A program made the translations under genes and the position numbers. Under the pieces are notes generated by a model. That model was not told the DNA's origin. It did not search any database and saw only the letters and a program-made list of their open reading frames with translations. From contig JADJHJ010000009.1 of NCBI GenBank assembly GCA_016707605.1, forward strand, positions 248,001-312,000: DNA of 64,000 bases, given 5' to 3'. Source of the DNA: Candidatus Promineofilum glycogenicum. Its GTDB lineage: Bacteria > Chloroflexota > Anaerolineae > Promineifilales > Promineifilaceae. Shown in pieces: positions 19,801 to 29,137 of the stretch; within the stretch, counting starts at the first letter, position 1; each line of letters opens with the position of its first letter.

Positions 19801-21693
19801 TCAATCGGCTGGTCAAAGGCGGCTAGTGGCGTGCCAATCACGCCGGTGGAGACCCGCATCAGAGAGTAGAGCGCCCACTGCCCACCTACCAACAGACGAT
19901 CAGCCTGGTCGCCCGGTTGGTCCTGGACAATCAGGTGGCGTACACCCCCCTCCAGCCCTGGGAAATCGTGTTCCCACAAAGGGTTGCCGGTGAGGTCGTA
20001 AGCCAGAACGCGGCCGTCGCCCGTGCCCAGGATGATCGTTGGTGCGTCGCCGCTACTGCGGTCGTCGACCACCAGGGCGGTGATGGCACCATCGACGGCG
20101 TTCGACCACAGTCGCTCGCCCGAGGCCTCGCGCAGTTCGAGCCAGCCGTTGCGCGCGGCGTCGGCGGCGCTGCCGTCCAGCGACCGCGGCCGGCGAACGA
20201 CTGCCACCCGCGGCGGCTCGCTGAGCGAGTGGCGGGCGCGAGCCAGGAAGGCGATCTCCTCGCCCGGCGCGTTGAGCCAGCGGATGGTGCGGTCGCCGCT
20301 CAGGCTGTGCAGCCGGCCGTCGCGCGTGCCGACGACGATTTCGTTTTCGCCGTCCTCGTCCAGGTCGAGCGCCAGAACGGCCGTCGGCGCGGCGTCCAGT
20401 GCGTACTCCCACTCCTGAACGTACTCGCTGTCGCCGATGCCCAGGCCCAGCAGTTGCAGCGTGGCGAAGCGCGCCAGCAGGAGTTCATACTGCTCGTCGC
20501 GGTTCAGATCGACCAGGCGGGTGATACGCGGCAGGTCGGTGTCGTTCAGGTTGGCCAACGTCTGGCCGTTGTTGCCCAGCAGCAGCACGTCGGCCAGATC
20601 GCTCGATTCGGATGCCGACTTCAGCACGACGGCCAGGGAGGGCTGGGCCGATAAGACGGGCTTGCCGGCCGGCAGCAGGGCCATCACTTGCCGGTCGGCG
20701 TCGCGGGCCAGATTGCCGGCCCACAGCCGCCGTCCCTCGTGGGAGTAGGCGACGACCGTGCCGGAGGTGGTGCCGACGGCCAGCGCCGGCCCGCTCGGCA
20801 GGTCGATGGCCGCCAGGGCGCTGATTGGCCGGTTGACGGTGCGGAACCAGACGCGCGCGCCCGCCGGGCGTAAAGAGGTCGATCTGGCCAAAGTTCGTGC
20901 CGACGGCGATGTTGCCGGCCTCGGCTCCAAACCCCGTCTCGGCCAGGGCAGTAATGCGCCGGGAGATGGATTGCCGCCACTGCACCGCGCCCTCTTTCAG
21001 ATAGATGATCTGGCTGAACCGGCGCGGGGTGAAGACGCCGAGCACGACCTCTTGCGTGCCGTCGTCGTCGAAGTCGGACACGATCACTTGCGGGTTGACG
21101 TTGGCCGTCGCGTCCTCTTGCCCGGCAAACTCCCACAGCAACTCGCCCGCGCCGTCATAGACCAGCAGATGGCCGGAACCCAGGGTGACCAGAATGTCTT
21201 CGTCGCCGTCGGTCTCGAAGTCGTAGGCGGTGACGGCCACGGGCGCGGTGGGCGTGTCGAGCGGCAGTTGCCAGCGCTGTTGGCCGTCAACGTCCAGCAG
21301 GGTGAGTTGTTGCCCGGCGGCTACGGCGATGGAGCGCTGCGGCAGCCCGGCATCGACAGCCATTGCGCCGACAGCGGCTACGGAGTCGGGACTTTGGAAC
21401 GTCCAGCGCTGTTGGCCGTCAGCAGTCAGGAGTGTCAGACGGCCGTTCTCATCGAGGGCGATGATCTCATCGATGCCGTCGGCGTCGACGTCGGACAGGA
21501 CGACGGAGTCCAGGCGGCCGGAAGCGGCGAACTGCCAATAGCTGGGCGAGCGGTTGGTCGACTGGGCGGCGGCCCCCTGCGTCAGGCAGAGCGCCGCCAA
21601 CCAGGCCGCCAGGATGCCGGCCAGGCGCAGCGCCCGTCCGGCCGGTCGGCCATTGGCTTGTTGTCGCGCAGGAGTGAATTCGATACGACTCAA
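16749..21693 (-). CDS. membrane beta-propeller / STAND-type ATPase receptor, one frameshift
   Basis: Removing one base in the GC-repeat at ~20866-20871 gives a 1647-aa protein. A signal peptide ending GAAAQ is followed by a ~850-residue extracytoplasmic region of FG-GAP/PQQ-like blades with calcium loops (DVDADGIDEII, DFDDDGTQEVV, DLDEDGENEIV). One transmembrane helix follows at ~916-938 (WPLLAAGVGVLLLGGSILLA). The cytoplasmic part has a helical segment, an Ig-like domain (VALEIRNTGRAAAENVVATL) and a P-loop NTPase with Walker A GQRRTGKTS and Walker B LLLVFDEFEAFE, ending in a winged-helix-like region. It is probably a transmembrane receptor that senses an outside ligand and drives an internal STAND/Arch_ATPase-type switch. 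It lies 27 nt downstream of a DNA-binding paralogous ATPase. Confidence 0.82.
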
Positions 21694-21720
21694 CGGTTTG
21701 CCTGTAGAGCTTGCGGCGGC

Positions 21721-23052
21721 CTAACCCTCCTCCGGTGGCCGCAAGGCATAGCCCACGCCGCGCTCGCTGACGATCCAGTTGCCCAACGGATCGACAGCGC
21801 GCCGCAGCCGCTTGATGAGCGTCTTGAGCCGGTCGGGGTCATCGACCAGCACGTCGCCCCAGACGGCCAGTTCCAGGTCTTCGCCGCGCACGACCTGCCC
21901 CGCGTTGCGACACAGCCGGGCCAGGATGGCGAACTGCGAGGCGGTCAGGTTCAACTCCTGGTTGTCGCCCCAAACCTGGTGGCGCTGCTCGTCGATGACG
22001 AACGGCCCGGCCTGCACCAGCCCGGGAACGTCCTGGCGGCGCACGAAGCGGCGCAGTAGTTCGCTGCTGTAGCGGTACTGGCCGTCGCTGCGCCCCAAGA
22101 GGCACTGTTGCTCCAGTTGGCGCAGGCTCTCCACCGGGCCATTGGTGATGGCCAGGACGTGCTGCTCTTCGGGCGACAGGTTTTGCCAGAGATAGCCGAG
22201 ATGGGATTCGGCCTCGACCTCGATCGGCCCGTCGAGCGACGACAGCGCCAGTTCGGCCGGCTGGGCGGTGGGATGCGCCTCGCGGGCGATGAGGGCCTGC
22301 ACCGTATGGTAGCCGGCGATGTGGAGAAAGAAGGGGTGCAGGCCGACGAGCCACAGCAAGTAGCGGGTCAACTCCTCTGAGAAGATAACTGCGGTACGGC
22401 TCAGGCGGCGCTCTAACAGGGCGCGCGCTTCGGCCTCGTTGAACAGGCCCAGCGGCACAGTGACGAAGATATTGAAGAAGGGCGAACTGAGGACGGCTTC
22501 CTCGGCGGTGATGGCGAAGAGGGGGCGCTGGCTGGCGGTCAGGTAGGCCAGGCCGTACTTGGTCGTCAGGCCGCGCAGCCGGGCGAAGAAGTAGGGCGTC
22601 AGGTGCGGGTTGGCGGCCAGTAGCTCGAACTCGTCGAGCAGGACGACGACGCTGACCCCCTGGGCATAGACCTGTTGCAGGGCGCGGTCGAGGGCGCGGT
22701 AGGTTCCCGGCTGCGCCGCCGTCGCCAGGGTCAGGCCGCCGGCCGTGGCCGCCTCCAGCAGGCCGTCGAGCATCAACTCGTACACCTCTTCCGGCGGCGA
22801 GCCGGCCAACTCCTGGCAGTCGAGCATGACGAACAGGGAGTGGGGCGGGTCGAGCCGGTAGGCGGCGCGCACGGCGGGGTGGGTCAGGTGGAGCAGCAGC
22901 GAGCTTTTGCCGATGCGGCGCGGCCCGATGAGCGACACGCTCTGGCCGTTGCGCAGCAGGCCCAGCGTCTGCGCGATCTCCGCCTCGCGGCCGACGAAAT
23001 CCTCAGCCCGACGAATGGCTCCACGGTGAAAGAACGGGTTGTCTGCGCCCAT
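21721..23052 (-). CDS. STAND-type ATPase fused to OmpR-like DNA-binding domain
   Basis: A 443-aa protein. The N-terminal P-loop NTPase (FVGREAEIAQTLGLL, Walker A GPRRIGKSS, Walker B VVVLLDEFELL, sensor region YLTASQRPLF) is followed by a helical lid. Residues ~345-440 form a winged helix of the OmpR/PhoB C-terminal type (LNLTASQFAILARLCRNAGQ, DPDRLKTLIKRLRRAV, IVSERGVGYAL). It has no receiver domain, so DNA binding is presumably gated by the ATPase. It is the first gene of a two-gene unit with the membrane propeller-ATPase. I infer it is the transcriptional output of that receptor or a self-contained NTP-dependent regulator; targets are unknown. Confidence 0.85.
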   Translation of the reverse strand: MGADNPFFHRGAIRRAEDFVGREAEIAQTLGLLRNGQSVSLIGPRRIGKSSLLLHLTHPAVRAAYRLDPPHSLFVMLDCQELAGSPPEEVYELMLDGLLEAATAGGLTLATAAQPGTYRALDRALQQVYAQGVSVVVLLDEFELLAANPHLTPYFFARLRGLTTKYGLAYLTASQRPLFAITAEEAVLSSPFFNIFVTVPLGLFNEAEARALLERRLSRTAVIFSEELTRYLLWLVGLHPFFLHIAGYHTVQALIAREAHPTAQPAELALSSLDGPIEVEAESHLGYLWQNLSPEEQHVLAITNGPVESLRQLEQQCLLGRSDGQYRYSSELLRRFVRRQDVPGLVQAGPFVIDEQRHQVWGDNQELNLTASQFAILARLCRNAGQVVRGEDLELAVWGDVLVDDPDRLKTLIKRLRRAVDPLGNWIVSERGVGYALRPPEEG

Positions 23053-23100
23053 AGGCTACTATTGTAATCGCGAATGGGTGTAAAAGGAAATTGGGGAGAA

Positions 23101-23192
23101 GACCTCACGCAAAGAACGCAAAGGGCGCAAAGAACGCAAAAAGAGAATCTTCTTGGCGTCCTTGGCGATCTTTGCGATCTTTGCGTGAGGTC
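23101..23192. repeat. inverted repeat (CGCAAAG family)
   Basis: The outer 14 bp (23101-23114 and 23179-23192) are perfectly complementary; inside, both arms consist of iterated CGCAAAG units and their complement with mismatches. It sits between divergent genes and, if translated, would give a TQRTQR-rich false N-terminus for the downstream gene. Confidence 0.88.
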
Positions 23193-23208
23193 TTGTAGAA
23201 TAGAACAG

Positions 23209-24474
23209 ATGGACGAACAGCTCATGGCGCGGTTGCGCCGGCTCGGCGTGGTGAAGGGGGCCAGGGAGTTACGGCTGCCCACGGCCGCGCCGGAGTCCGG
23301 CCGCCGGCCCGGACGCGCCCCGCTGTCGCTGGAGCAACTGCTGCCCGGCGGGCGCGTCGTCGAGACGGCCGACGGCGGCTGCTTCGTCATCGACCGCGTC
23401 TATGCCCTCGACCACCGCCACGGCGGCGACGCGCTGGCCGACCTGCTGGGCAGCCGCCCGGCGGCCGGCACGGCTTACGTGCGCGAGCCGCGGCTGGATG
23501 GCCTCGACTTCCGCGACTTCCTCTTCCTGGACACGGAGACGACCGGCCTGGCCGGGGCGGGCACGCTGGCCTTCATGGTCGGCGTGGCCTACTTCGAGCC
23601 GCGGGTTGGCGGGGACGACGTCTTCGTCGTCCGCCAATACTTCCTGCGCGACCACGGCGACGAGCGGGCCATGCTGCGCCAGTTGGACGAACTGCTGGCG
23701 GGGCGGGCGGGGCTGATCACCTTCAACGGCCGCTCCTTCGACGTGCCCCTGCTGGACAACCGCTACCTGATGAACCGCCTGCCCAGCCGCCTGCCCGACC
23801 TGCCCCACATCGACCTGCTGCCGCCGGCGCGCCGCCTCTTCCGCGCCCGGCTCGGCTCGTGCGCCCTGGGCGCGCTGGAGCGCAGTCTGCTGGGCCTGCA
23901 ACGGACGCACGACGACGTGCCCGGCGCGCTCATCCCGGCCCTCTACTACCAGTATCTACGCACCGGCGATGTCGGTGAGTTGGCCGGGGTGTTCTACCAC
24001 AACGAGATGGACATGCTGTCGATGGTCACGCTGGCGGCGCGCATCTTCCGGCAACTGGAGGCGTCCTGCTGCGACGACCCGCTGGACCAGATCAGCCTGG
24101 CCCGCTGGCAGGCCGACCTGGGGCTGGGCGAGCGGGCCGAAGCGACGTTGCGCCAGTCGCTCGACGGCGACCTGCCGTTCGAGACCTACCACCAGGCGCT
24201 GCACCGGCTGGCCGCGCTGCTGAAGGCCGCCGGCCGGCGCGACGAGGCGGTGGTCGTCTGGCAGCAGATCGCCCACACCAGCAGCGACGACGTCAGCGCC
24301 CACGTGGAGTTGGCCAAGCATTACGAATGGGTGGAGCGGAACGCGGCCGAGGCGCTGGCCTGGACGGAGCGGGCGCTGGCGCTGGTGGGGCGGTGGACGG
24401 TGACGCCGAACGCGCGGCTGGCGCGGGCTGAACTGGCTCATCGGCGGGAGAGGTTGGTGCGGAAGCAAGGGTAG
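23209..24474 (+). CDS. YprB-like RNase H-fold exonuclease with helical repeats
   Basis: A 421-aa protein. Residues ~100-280 show a DEDD-type 3'-5' exonuclease fold: FLFLDTETTGLAGAG (first D-E), LITFNGRSFDVPLLDNR, and YHNEMDMLSMV (final acidic residue). This matches the YprB RNase H-like family of unknown substrate. The C-terminal ~130 residues are helical TPR-like repeats (LHRLAALLKAAGRRDEAVVVWQ). The ATG at 23209 is chosen because an in-frame extension to 23074 only translates the CGCAAAG repeat. It converges on trpB with one base between the two stops. Confidence 0.83.
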   Translation: MDEQLMARLRRLGVVKGARELRLPTAAPESGRRPGRAPLSLEQLLPGGRVVETADGGCFVIDRVYALDHRHGGDALADLLGSRPAAGTAYVREPRLDGLDFRDFLFLDTETTGLAGAGTLAFMVGVAYFEPRVGGDDVFVVRQYFLRDHGDERAMLRQLDELLAGRAGLITFNGRSFDVPLLDNRYLMNRLPSRLPDLPHIDLLPPARRLFRARLGSCALGALERSLLGLQRTHDDVPGALIPALYYQYLRTGDVGELAGVFYHNEMDMLSMVTLAARIFRQLEASCCDDPLDQISLARWQADLGLGERAEATLRQSLDGDLPFETYHQALHRLAALLKAAGRRDEAVVVWQQIAHTSSDDVSAHVELAKHYEWVERNAAEALAWTERALALVGRWTVTPNARLARAELAHRRERLVRKQG

Positions 24475-24475
24475 T

Positions 24476-25663
24476 CTACCCCACCCCCATCACCGTATCC
24501 AGGTCCTTATCCCCCCGCCCACTCAAATTGACCACCAAAATCTGATCCGGCCGCATGGTTGGCGCGCGCTTCAGCGCTTCGGCCACGGCGTGGGCCGACT
24601 CCAGGGCGGGGATGATGCCCTCGGTGCGCGATAGTTCGTGGAAGGCGGCCAGGGCTTCGTCGTCGGTGGCGTAGGTGTAGTAGGCCCGCTCCTGGTCGCG
24701 CAGCCAGGCGTGCTCCGGGCCGACGCTGGGGTAGTCCAGCCCGGCGCTGATGCTGTGGGTGTCGCTGATCTGGCCGTCGGCCGTCTGCATGACGTAGCTC
24801 TTCGTGCCGTGCAGCACGCCGATGCGGGAAACGGTCGGGTCGGCAAAGCGCGCCGCGTGGCGCTGGCCGATACCCTCGCCGCCCGCCTCGACGCCGATCA
24901 GGTCTACGCTCTCGTCATCGCGAAAGGCGTGGAAGATGCCCATGGCGTTGCTGCCGCCGCCGACGCAGGCCACGATGGCGTCGGGCAGCCGGCCGCACGT
25001 CGCCAGCACCTGTTCGCGCGCCTCGCGGCCGATGACGCTCTGGAAGTCGCGCACCATCTGCGGGTAGGGGTGGGGGCCGAGGACGGAGCCGAGCAGGTAG
25101 TGGGTCGTGCCGACGTTGGTCACCCAGTCGCGGATGGCCTCGTTGATGGCGTCCTTCAGCGTGCGGCTGCCGGAACTGACCGGGCGCACCTCCGCCCCCA
25201 GCAGCTTCATGCGGTAGACGTTGGGCTGCTGGCGGGCGATGTCGACCTCGCCCATGTAGACGATGCCCTCCAGCCCCAGCAGGGCGCAGGCGGTGGCCGT
25301 GGCCACGCCGTGCTGCCCCGCGCCCGTCTCGGCCACGACGCGCTGCTTGCCCATGCGCTTGACCAGGAGCGCCTGGCCCAGGGCGTTGTTGATCTTGTGC
25401 GCCCCGGTGTGGTTGAGGTCTTCGCGCTTGAGGTAGATCTGCGCCCCGCCTAGGCGCTCCGACAGGCGCTTGGCGTGGGTCAGCGGCGAGGGGCGGCCGA
25501 CGTAGCTGCTGAGCAGCCCCTCGAACTCGGCCACGAAGGCCGGGTCGTGGCGCGCCTCGTCGTAGGCGGCGATCAACTCTTCCAGGGCCGGCATCAGGGT
25601 CTCCGGCACAAACTGGCCGCCATAGGGGCCGAACTTGCCGCGCTCGTCAGGTAGCGATTGCAT
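24476..25663 (-). CDS. trpB: tryptophan synthase beta subunit
   Basis: A 395-aa PLP enzyme that condenses indole with serine to make tryptophan. The PLP lysine is Lys90 in HTGAHKINNALGQ. The phosphate loop is GGGSNAMGIFHAF, and ETGAGQHGVATAT is the family signature. The N-terminus FGPYGGQFVPETLMPALEEL marks the TrpB1 type that normally pairs with TrpA, yet no trpA or other trp gene lies nearby, so the pathway is dispersed in this genome. Length is normal. Confidence 0.96.
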   Translation of the reverse strand: MQSLPDERGKFGPYGGQFVPETLMPALEELIAAYDEARHDPAFVAEFEGLLSSYVGRPSPLTHAKRLSERLGGAQIYLKREDLNHTGAHKINNALGQALLVKRMGKQRVVAETGAGQHGVATATACALLGLEGIVYMGEVDIARQQPNVYRMKLLGAEVRPVSSGSRTLKDAINEAIRDWVTNVGTTHYLLGSVLGPHPYPQMVRDFQSVIGREAREQVLATCGRLPDAIVACVGGGSNAMGIFHAFRDDESVDLIGVEAGGEGIGQRHAARFADPTVSRIGVLHGTKSYVMQTADGQISDTHSISAGLDYPSVGPEHAWLRDQERAYYTYATDDEALAAFHELSRTEGIIPALESAHAVAEALKRAPTMRPDQILVVNLSGRGDKDLDTVMGVG

Positions 25664-25674
25664 GGCGGAAGTTA

Positions 25675-25840
25675 ACCACAGATTTCACAGATTTCACAGA
25701 TTTGAGAAGTCAAGGCAAAGTTCGCAAAGGCTAAGATCTTCTGGGCTTTGGGAACTTTGCGTCGCGTGAGCTTCTTCTTGCGCCTGCCCTTTGCGCCTTT
25801 GCGTTCTTGGCGTCTTGCGTGAGACTTCTTAGCCTGTGGT
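25675..25840. repeat. composite palindromic repeat with two arm types
   Basis: The outside is of the ACAGATT family (ACCACAGATTTCACAG at the left, TGTGGT at the right end) and the inside is of the CGCAAAG family (GGCAAAGTTCGCAAAGG, CTTTGGGAACTTTGCG). It fills the gap between the divergent trpB and trmFO genes, so their promoters must lie within or beside it. Confidence 0.85.
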
Positions 25841-25851
25841 AAACTTAACCC

Positions 25852-27222
25852 ATGAAGGAACTGACAGTCATCGGCGGCGGGCTGGCCGGGACGGAGGCGG
25901 CGTGGCAGGCGGCCGAGTTGGGCGTGCCCGTGCGCCTCTACGAGATGCGCCCCGGCACGCCGACCCCCGCCCACGACACCCCCTGGCTGGCCGAACTGGT
26001 GTGCAGCAACTCCCTCGGCTCCGACCTGCCCCACAAAGCGCCGGGGCTGCTGAAGGCGGAGTTGCGCGGGCTCGGCTCGCTCATCCTCGACTGCGCGGCG
26101 CAGACGGCCGTGCCCGCCGGCTCGTCGCTGGCCGTCGACCGCGAGGCGTTCGCCCAACTGGTCACGGAGCGTATCGCCGCGCACCCGCTCATCACCCTCG
26201 TCCACGAGGAAGTGACCGCCCTGCCCGACGGCCCGACCGTCGTCGCCACCGGGCCGCTGACCTCGCCGGCGCTGGCCGAGGTCATCGCCGGGCTGAGCGG
26301 GCGCGACTACCTCTACTTCTACGACGCCGTCTCGCCCATCGTCCAGGCCGAGACGGTCGATATGGCCATCGCCTTCCGCCAGTCGCGCTACGACCGCGGC
26401 GAGCAGGAGGAGGGGGACTACATCAACTGCCCCATGACGCGCGAGGAGTACGAGGCGTTCACCGACGCGCTGCTGGCGGCCGAGACCATCGTCCTGAAGC
26501 AGTTCGAGCGCGAAGACCCCCACTTCTTCGAGGGCTGTATGCCGGTGGAGGCGCTGGCCCGGCGCGGGCGCGAGGCGCTGGCTTTTGGCCCGATGCGGCC
26601 GGTGGGGCTGATCGACCCGCGCACCGGACAGCGGCCCTACGCCGTCGTCCAATTGCGCCAGGACAACCTCATCGGCACGCTCTACAACCTGGTCGGCTTC
26701 CAGACCAACCTGAAGTGGCCCGACCAGAAGCGCGTCCTGCGCCTCATCCCCGGCCTGGCCCAGGCCGAGTTCGTCCGCTACGGCATGATGCACCGCAACA
26801 CCTACGTCAACGCCCCGGCCCTGCTCCAGCCGACGCTCCAGTATCGCAACCGCGCCGACCTGTTCTTCGCCGGGCAGATCGTCGGCGTGGAGGGGTACGT
26901 GGGCAACGCCGGCACGGGGCTGCTGGCCGGGGTCAACGCCGCCCGGCTACTGACCGGCGGCCACCCGCTCATCCTGCCGCCGGCGACGATGCTGGGCGCG
27001 CTGTGCCACTACGTCACCCACGCCGCAGCCAAGGAGTTCCAGCCGATGAAGGCCAACTTCGGCATCCTGCCGCCGCTGCCGCCGCGGCCGGGCAAGCAGG
27101 ACAACGGCCGCCTCTACGCCGACCGCGCCCTGACCGCCCTGCGCCGCTTTGCGCGCGAGCACGGCCTGCGGTACGATCAAGATAATGCTCACGCAAAGAC
27201 GCAAAGTACGCCAAGCAGTTAG
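25852..27222 (+). CDS. trmFO: folate/FAD-dependent tRNA uracil-54 methyltransferase TrmFO
   Basis: A 456-aa flavoprotein that makes ribothymidine at tRNA position 54 using methylene-tetrahydrofolate. The FAD dinucleotide motif VIGGGLAGTEAAW is at residue ~5. Family hallmarks LVCSNSLGSD, AGSSLAVDRE, YYDAVSPI-like YFYDAVSPIV, INCPMTREEY, EGCMPVEALARRG, GQRPYAVVQLRQDN and GVEGYVGNAGTG are all present. The last ~10 residues (HAKTQSTPSS) are encoded by the CGCAAAG-family repeat that follows the gene and are not part of the conserved protein. The start is 8 nt downstream of the previous repeat. Confidence 0.96.
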   Translation: MKELTVIGGGLAGTEAAWQAAELGVPVRLYEMRPGTPTPAHDTPWLAELVCSNSLGSDLPHKAPGLLKAELRGLGSLILDCAAQTAVPAGSSLAVDREAFAQLVTERIAAHPLITLVHEEVTALPDGPTVVATGPLTSPALAEVIAGLSGRDYLYFYDAVSPIVQAETVDMAIAFRQSRYDRGEQEEGDYINCPMTREEYEAFTDALLAAETIVLKQFEREDPHFFEGCMPVEALARRGREALAFGPMRPVGLIDPRTGQRPYAVVQLRQDNLIGTLYNLVGFQTNLKWPDQKRVLRLIPGLAQAEFVRYGMMHRNTYVNAPALLQPTLQYRNRADLFFAGQIVGVEGYVGNAGTGLLAGVNAARLLTGGHPLILPPATMLGALCHYVTHAAAKEFQPMKANFGILPPLPPRPGKQDNGRLYADRALTALRRFAREHGLRYDQDNAHAKTQSTPSS

Positions 27223-27252
27223 GCAGATTGCAAAGACGCGAAGAATATCTCA

Positions 27253-27318
27253 CGCAAAGACGCAAAGAACGCAAAGCTCAGAAATCTTTCTGAGCTTTGC
27301 GTTCTTTGCGTCTTTGCG
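27253..27318. repeat. 32-bp perfect inverted repeat (CGCAAAG family)
   Basis: Arms 27253-27284 and 27287-27318 are perfectly complementary with a 2-nt centre. The arm is GCAAAGACGCAAAGAACGC-like and then CTCAGAAA at the centre. Partial copies of the same unit flank it from 27182 onward, including inside the trmFO tail. Confidence 0.95.
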
Positions 27319-27350
27319 GGATCCCTTTGCGGACTCTTCTTGAGGCAGTC

Positions 27351-28973
27351 ATGGAAATACAAGTCGAGACCATCATCACCACCGTCGTCGTCTACCCCGA
27401 CCGGGCGCGGGTGACGTGCCGCGGGCAAGCGGAGTTGACCGCGGGCCTGCACCAGCTCATCGTCGGCGAATTGCCGCTGGCCCTGGAGCCGGAGTCGGTG
27501 CGGGCCGGCGGCGCGGGCACGGCGCGGGTGCGCCTGCGCGGCGTCGACGTGCAGCGCCGCCACTACGCCCAGGCCCCGGCGGCCAACGTCACCGCTCTGG
27601 AGGAGCAGATCGAGCGCCTGCAAGACCAGCTACAGGCGTTGGTTGACCGGCAGGCGGTCAAGCAGGCGTCGATTGACCATCTGAACGGGCTGCGCCAGGC
27701 GACGACCGAGTACGCCTGGGGGCTGGCCCGCGGCCGCAGCACGGCCGAGAACCAGGCCGCGCTGATGCGCTTCTTTGAGGACGAAGACGCCCGGCTGCGC
27801 GTTGAACTGCGCTCGCTCGCCGGCGAGCAGCGCGATCTGCACGAAGAACTGGCTAAGCTTCAGGCCGAACTCGACCAACTGCGCTCTGCCCGACCGCGCC
27901 AGCGCTACGAGGCGCGACTGGAAGTCGAAGCGCTGTCGGCCGGGGAGTTCGCCGTCGAAGTGACCTACGTCGTCGGCCGCGCCGGCTGGCGACCGCTGTA
28001 CGACGTGCGCCTGCTGGAGCCGCAACGGGACGGCGGGGCGACGGGCGTGGTGCTGACCGCCCTGGCCGAGATCACCCAGAACACGGGCCAGGCGTGGTCG
28101 GGCGTGGGCCTGACCGTCTCCACCGCCCGCCCGGCGCTCAACCAGCGCGTGCCGGAGCTAAAGCCGTGGTACGTCGACGTGCCCCACCCGCCGCAGCCGC
28201 AACCGCTGCCGCGCGTCATGCACGCCCGGGCGATGGCCAAGGGGGCGGCGGCCGAGTCGGCCGAGATGTTCACCGCCGACGCGATGCCGATGATGGCGAT
28301 GGCTGCGCCGCCCATGGTCGAGGCTGAGGTCGAAATAGCCGAGGCGCAGGACAGCGGCACGGCCGTCTCCTTCGCCGTCTCCGGCAGCATCGACATCCCC
28401 GGCGACGGCACGCCGCACAAGACGACCATCGGCCGCCACGAACTGACGCCGCAACTCGACTTCCTGGCCGTGCCGCGCCACACCGACGCCGTCTTCCGCC
28501 GCGCCAAGCTGACCAACGCCACCGGCGCGCCGCTGCTGCCCGGCCCGATCAACCTCTACGTCGGCGACGAGTACATCGGCCAGAACCGGCTGGAGTACAC
28601 GCCCGGCGGGGCCGAGGTGGAGCTGGTGCTGGGCGTCGAGGAGCGCATCACCGTCAAGCGCGAACTGGTGCGGCGCGAGGTGGACAAGCGCCTGCTGCGC
28701 GACGTGCGCCAGGTGGTCTACGGCTACGAGATCAAGCTGGAGAACCTGCTGGCCACGGCGGCGCGGGTGACGGTGCAGGACCAGTACCCCGTGTCGCGCC
28801 ACGAGCAGATCAAGGTGCGCCTCGACCGCGTGGCCCCGGAGCCGGTGGAGCAGTCGGAGTTGCACCTGCTGAAGTGGCAACTCGACCTGGCCGCGGCCGA
28901 GAAGAAGACAATTCGCTACGAGTATCAGGTCGAGCACCCCCGCGCCCTGCAAGTCGTCGGCCTGCTCGACTGA
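27351..28973 (+). CDS. MuiA-like DUF4139 protein
   Basis: A 540-aa protein with an N-terminal DUF4140-like domain (VVVYPDRARVTCRGQAEL), a long coiled coil (residues ~85-180, ALEEQIERLQDQLQAL and LHEELAKLQAELDQL) and a C-terminal DUF4139 beta domain (VEVTYVVGRAGWRPLYDVRL, NTGQAWSGVGLTVSTARP, YEIKLENLLATAARVTVQD). The family is named after Azotobacter mucoidy inhibitor A, but its molecular role is unknown. No signal peptide is visible. A Met/Ala-rich loop (residues ~285-330) interrupts the C-terminal domain. The ATG at 27351 is chosen over a longer frame that only translates the upstream repeat. Confidence 0.85.
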   Translation: MEIQVETIITTVVVYPDRARVTCRGQAELTAGLHQLIVGELPLALEPESVRAGGAGTARVRLRGVDVQRRHYAQAPAANVTALEEQIERLQDQLQALVDRQAVKQASIDHLNGLRQATTEYAWGLARGRSTAENQAALMRFFEDEDARLRVELRSLAGEQRDLHEELAKLQAELDQLRSARPRQRYEARLEVEALSAGEFAVEVTYVVGRAGWRPLYDVRLLEPQRDGGATGVVLTALAEITQNTGQAWSGVGLTVSTARPALNQRVPELKPWYVDVPHPPQPQPLPRVMHARAMAKGAAAESAEMFTADAMPMMAMAAPPMVEAEVEIAEAQDSGTAVSFAVSGSIDIPGDGTPHKTTIGRHELTPQLDFLAVPRHTDAVFRRAKLTNATGAPLLPGPINLYVGDEYIGQNRLEYTPGGAEVELVLGVEERITVKRELVRREVDKRLLRDVRQVVYGYEIKLENLLATAARVTVQDQYPVSRHEQIKVRLDRVAPEPVEQSELHLLKWQLDLAAAEKKTIRYEYQVEHPRALQVVGLLD

Positions 28974-28980
28974 TCCGCTC

Positions 28981-29100
28981 CCCTCGCCCCCTGGGAGAGG
29001 GTTAGGGAGAGGGTCTTGTCCCCTCGCCCCCTGGGAGAGGGTTAGGGAGAGGGTCTTGTCCCCTCGCCCCTTGGGAGAGGGTTAGGGAGAGGGTTCTTTT
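28981..29100 (+). repeat. three tandem 40-bp repeats with G-quadruplex motifs
   Basis: Three near-identical 40-bp units start at 28981, 29021 and 29061; the third differs at a few bases. Each unit carries four GGG tracts separated by AGA, TTA and AGA (28993-29013, 29033-29053, 29073-29093), a canonical G-quadruplex pattern. They lie on the coding strand upstream of hflX. Related CCCTCTCCC/GGGAGAGGG blocks are inside the ATP-grasp and sucB genes. Confidence 0.93.
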
Positions 29101-29137
29101 CCCTCTTCCCCATTCGACAGATACATATAGAGGGTCT

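Noticed and set aside
23074..23208. N-terminal extension of the YprB-like protein
   Set aside because: It only translates the CGCAAAG repeat (TQRTQR text); ATG 23209 is the plausible start.
27253..27318. Rho-independent terminator after trmFO
   Set aside because: There is a perfect stem but no T-tract on either strand; it belongs to a repeat family found in several gaps.
28981..29100. CRISPR or direct-repeat origin
   Set aside because: Three abutting 40-bp copies without spacers; no DnaA boxes or replication genes. Treated as a tandem repeat.
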